Positions 62,113 through 64,000 of a DNA stretch of 64,000 nucleotides are shown one piece after another. The position numbers and the translations under genes were made by a program. The notes beneath the pieces are model-generated. The model saw only the letters and a program-made list of their open reading frames with translations. It was not told the DNA's origin and ran no database searches. The DNA lies in contig NZ_JASJOF010000001.1 of assembly GCF_030163795.1 (NCBI RefSeq), positions 477,582 to 541,581 of the forward strand, in the 5' to 3' direction. Position 1 is the first letter of the stretch; every line of letters starts with the position of its first letter. This DNA comes from Roseicyclus marinus. Its GTDB lineage: Bacteria > Pseudomonadota > Alphaproteobacteria > Rhodobacterales > Rhodobacteraceae.

Positions 62113-62805
62113 ATGGAAACCGAAACGCTCGCTCTGGCGCAAGAGGCGGATTATACGCTGATTGCGCTCTTCTTCCGCGCGACCTTGATCGTGCAGCTCG
62201 TCATGCTGGGCCTGATCGCCGCCTCGATCTGGGTCTGGGCCGTCACCTTCACCAAGACGAAAATGTATCGCCGCGCGCGCGCCAACGCGACCGCCTTCGA
62301 TGCCGCCTTCTGGTCCGGTGAACCGCTCGACGAGCTTTATGACCAGATGGCCGACAATCCCGGCAGCGCCTATGAACGCGTCTTCGTCGCGGGCATGACC
62401 GAATGGCGGCGTTCCTTGCGCGACGATGGCGGGCTGATCCCCGGCGTTCAGCAGCGCGTGGACCGCTCCATGGACGTGGCCATCGCCCGCGAAAGCGAAC
62501 GCTGGACCCATGGCCTGAACTTCCTCGCCACCACCGGCTCGGCGGCACCCTTCGTGGGTCTCTTCGGCACCGTCTGGGGCATCATGCGCTCGTTTCAGGA
62601 AATCGCGATCTCGGGCAATACCTCGCTCGCCGTCGTCGCCCCCGGTATCGCCGAGGCGCTTTTGGCCACGGGTCTCGGCCTTCTGGCCGCCATCCCCGCC
62701 GTGATCCTCTACAACAAGCTCAGCGCCGACGCCGATAGCCTCGTGACCGGCCTTGAAGGTTTCGCCGACGAATTCTCCACCCTCCTGTCGCGGCAGCTCG
62801 ACTGA
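62113..62805 (+). CDS. tolQ: Tol-Pal system proton channel subunit TolQ
   Basis: The 230-residue ExbB/MotA-like protein has three membrane segments: FRATLIVQLVMLGLIAASIW, then FLATTGSAAPFVGLFGTVWG and ATGLGLLAAIPAVILYNKLS. With TolR it uses the proton gradient to energise TolA and keep the outer membrane attached during division. The stop overlaps the tolR ATG by one base (TGATG). Confidence 0.96.
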   Translation: METETLALAQEADYTLIALFFRATLIVQLVMLGLIAASIWVWAVTFTKTKMYRRARANATAFDAAFWSGEPLDELYDQMADNPGSAYERVFVAGMTEWRRSLRDDGGLIPGVQQRVDRSMDVAIARESERWTHGLNFLATTGSAAPFVGLFGTVWGIMRSFQEIAISGNTSLAVVAPGIAEALLATGLGLLAAIPAVILYNKLSADADSLVTGLEGFADEFSTLLSRQLD

Positions 62806-63278
62806 TGGGCGTGTCTCTGGCCACCAACAGCGGCTCGCGCCGCCGGGGCAGGGGCCGCCGTGCCAACCTGAAGCCCATGTCGGAAATCAACGTGACGCCC
62901 TTCGTGGACGTCATGCTGTGCCTCTTGATCATCTTCATGGTCGCCGCCCCCCTGATGACCGTGGGCGTTCCCATCGACCTGCCCGACACCTCCGCCGAGG
63001 CGCTTCCCGCCGAGGAGGAGGAACCGCTGACCATCACCCTCACCCCCGAGGGCGAGGTGATGATCCAGACCACCGCCGTGCCGGTCACCGACCTGATCCC
63101 CCGGCTTCAGGCCATCGCCGCCGAACGCGACTCGACCCGCGTCTTCCTGCGCGCCGACGGCACGATCCCCTACGAGGACGTGATGCGCGTCATGGGCGCG
63201 CTCAACGCCGGCGGCTTCCGCGAGATCGGGCTTGTGACCGACGCGGGCGGCCCGCGTCTCGACGGCACCGGGCAGTGA
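62805..63278 (+). CDS. tolR: Tol-Pal system protein TolR
   Basis: The 157-residue protein has one N-terminal membrane helix, EINVTPFVDVMLCLLIIFMV, whose Asp35 is the proton-carrying residue of the family. The periplasmic domain ends with TRVFLRADGTIPYEDVMRVM and GFREIGLVTD. It partners TolQ, encoded immediately upstream. Confidence 0.96.
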   Translation: MGVSLATNSGSRRRGRGRRANLKPMSEINVTPFVDVMLCLLIIFMVAAPLMTVGVPIDLPDTSAEALPAEEEEPLTITLTPEGEVMIQTTAVPVTDLIPRLQAIAAERDSTRVFLRADGTIPYEDVMRVMGALNAGGFREIGLVTDAGGPRLDGTGQ

Positions 63279-63294
63279 GGGGGAAGCGATCGTC

Positions 63295-64000
63295 ATGCGC
63301 CGGTCCCTTTACGCCTCGACAGCGATCCACGCGGCGATCCTTCTTTGGGTCGCCTTCGGCGATTCGCTGTTCCGCGAAAGCGATCCGGTCCCCTTCGAGA
63401 TCACCGGCGTAACCATCCTCTCCACCGCTGAATTCGAGGCGCTGACCGCAGCCGTCGAACCCACGCCCGTGGCGGTGCAGACAACCCCGCCGCCGCCGCG
63501 CCCCGTGCCGCCGCCACCCCAGCCCGAGGCGCCGCCGGAACCGCAGGCCGAGGCACCGCCGCCCGAACCCGAACCCCAGCCGGAACCGACCCCGCCGGGC
63601 GAGGTGACGGATACGATCGCGCCGCCCGCGCCGCTCTCGGGTGCGCCCGATCTGCCCCCCGATGGCCGTCCGACACCGCGCTCCGCAGACCGCGTTGCGC
63701 CGCTGCCCGCACCCGCGCCCGAGGAAGATGTCGCCGTCGCCCCCGAGGCGACGCCGGAGGCCAGCGAACCCGCCCCGGCTGAAACAGTGACCGAGGCCCA
63801 GCCCGAAGCCGCGCCCGAGGAAGCCACGACCGAAATCGTGACCGAGGCCGAAACGCCCTCCGGTGGTCCCCTCGGCCCCACGGCCTCGATCCGGCCGCCG
63901 CCGCAAACCCTCCCGCCGACAGCATCACCAGCGAGGCTGGCATCGGCAGCGCAAGACAGGACAGAAAGGTCGCCAGCGCGATCAGGCCCAGCCCGTAGGT
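63295..64000 (+). CDS. tolA: TolA, 5' part, apparently chimeric after about 63,895
   Basis: The ATG at 63295 opens a frame with one N-terminal membrane helix (LYASTAIHAAILLWVAFGDS), which is followed by a long Pro/Glu/Ala-rich region, as in alphaproteobacterial TolA. The frame stays open to the window edge. After about base 63,895 the plus-strand residues (QTLPPTASPARLASAAQDRT) look unlike TolA, while the opposite strand there encodes a hydrophobic protein (next entry). The C-terminal TolA domain is therefore not seen. Either a rearrangement or an assembly join interrupts the gene. Confidence 0.75.
   Translation, partial: MRRSLYASTAIHAAILLWVAFGDSLFRESDPVPFEITGVTILSTAEFEALTAAVEPTPVAVQTTPPPPRPVPPPPQPEAPPEPQAEAPPPEPEPQPEPTPPGEVTDTIAPPAPLSGAPDLPPDGRPTPRSADRVAPLPAPAPEEDVAVAPEATPEASEPAPAETVTEAQPEAAPEEATTEIVTEAETPSGGPLGPTASIRPPPQTLPPTASPARLASAAQDRTERSPARSGPARR
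63894..64000 (-). CDS. fragment resembling the N-terminal part of a DedA/VTT membrane protein
   Basis: Read on the minus strand from the window edge the frame gives TYGLGLIALATFLSCLALPM, then PASLVMLSAGGFAAAAG. This is a membrane segment with the 'LP-x-PAS-L' turn and GGF/A-rich second helix typical of VTT (DedA) proteins. Beyond about 63,894 the frame runs into shadow sequence of tolA (SRPWGRGDHRRAFR). If real, the gene lies mostly beyond the window and is cut at this point. Confidence 0.45.

Overview
The window is a GC-rich chromosomal segment of an alphaproteobacterium, almost certainly Rhodobacterales (Roseobacter/Rhodobacter group). Support comes from gene content and order (surE-pcm-nlpD, yajC-secD-secF, hisS-hisZ-hisG with a short HisG, ruvCAB followed by ybgC-tolQRA, xdhABC, DUF1489, DUF1127 and Hint-domain proteins) and from repeat families that I associate with this order. 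No rRNA, tRNA, CRISPR array, transposase or phage gene was recognised; most of the window is vertically inherited core genome.

Layout: 1-3.4 kb: a gene tail, a CoxG-like protein, DUF465, a HAD protein without its catalytic aspartates, and DMT and LysE exporters. 3.5-6.2 kb: surE-pcm-nlpD. 6.4-7.2 kb: an AT-richer FkbM methyltransferase, probably acquired. 7.5-14.1 kb: TspO-like protein, serS, then yajC-secD-secF with a TauE-like permease and a Mth938-like protein. 14.1-17.3 kb: DUF1194, a VOC protein, thyX, a cold-shock protein and an ArsC/Spx-like protein. 17.3-19.9 kb: a bufferin-type RiPP operon (BufA precursor, DUF692/MNIO enzyme, DUF2063 partner, DoxX protein). 20-29 kb: MFS, SH3, 2-hydroxyacid dehydrogenase, D-amino-acid oxidase-like and dimethylglycine/sarcosine dehydrogenase-like genes. 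29.3-38.7 kb: one long minus-strand operon joining xanthine dehydrogenase (xdhABC) to a BMP-type nucleoside/purine ABC importer. 38.9-47.4 kb: dnaE, MFS, slyX, hisS-hisZ-hisG. 47.5-57.9 kb: DUF1489, B12-dependent ribonucleotide reductase, LpxR-like outer-membrane protein, Hint protein, rpsD, homospermidine synthase, MFS, prmA. 58-64 kb: DUF1127, ruvCAB, ybgC, tolQ, tolR and the start of tolA.

The points most worth a second look are: (1) a dispersed palindromic repeat (core CTTCATCTT) that occurs between genes and also, in frame, inside both xdhA and xdhB; (2) the four-gene bufferin-like copper-RiPP operon, with a strong hairpin between precursor and enzyme genes and an ECF-like promoter; (3) a chimeric junction in tolA near 63.9 kb, after which the opposite strand encodes what looks like a DedA/VTT membrane protein; (4) several other palindromic or tandem repeat families in intergenic DNA. 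All calls come from reading the sequence by eye; no database search was possible.
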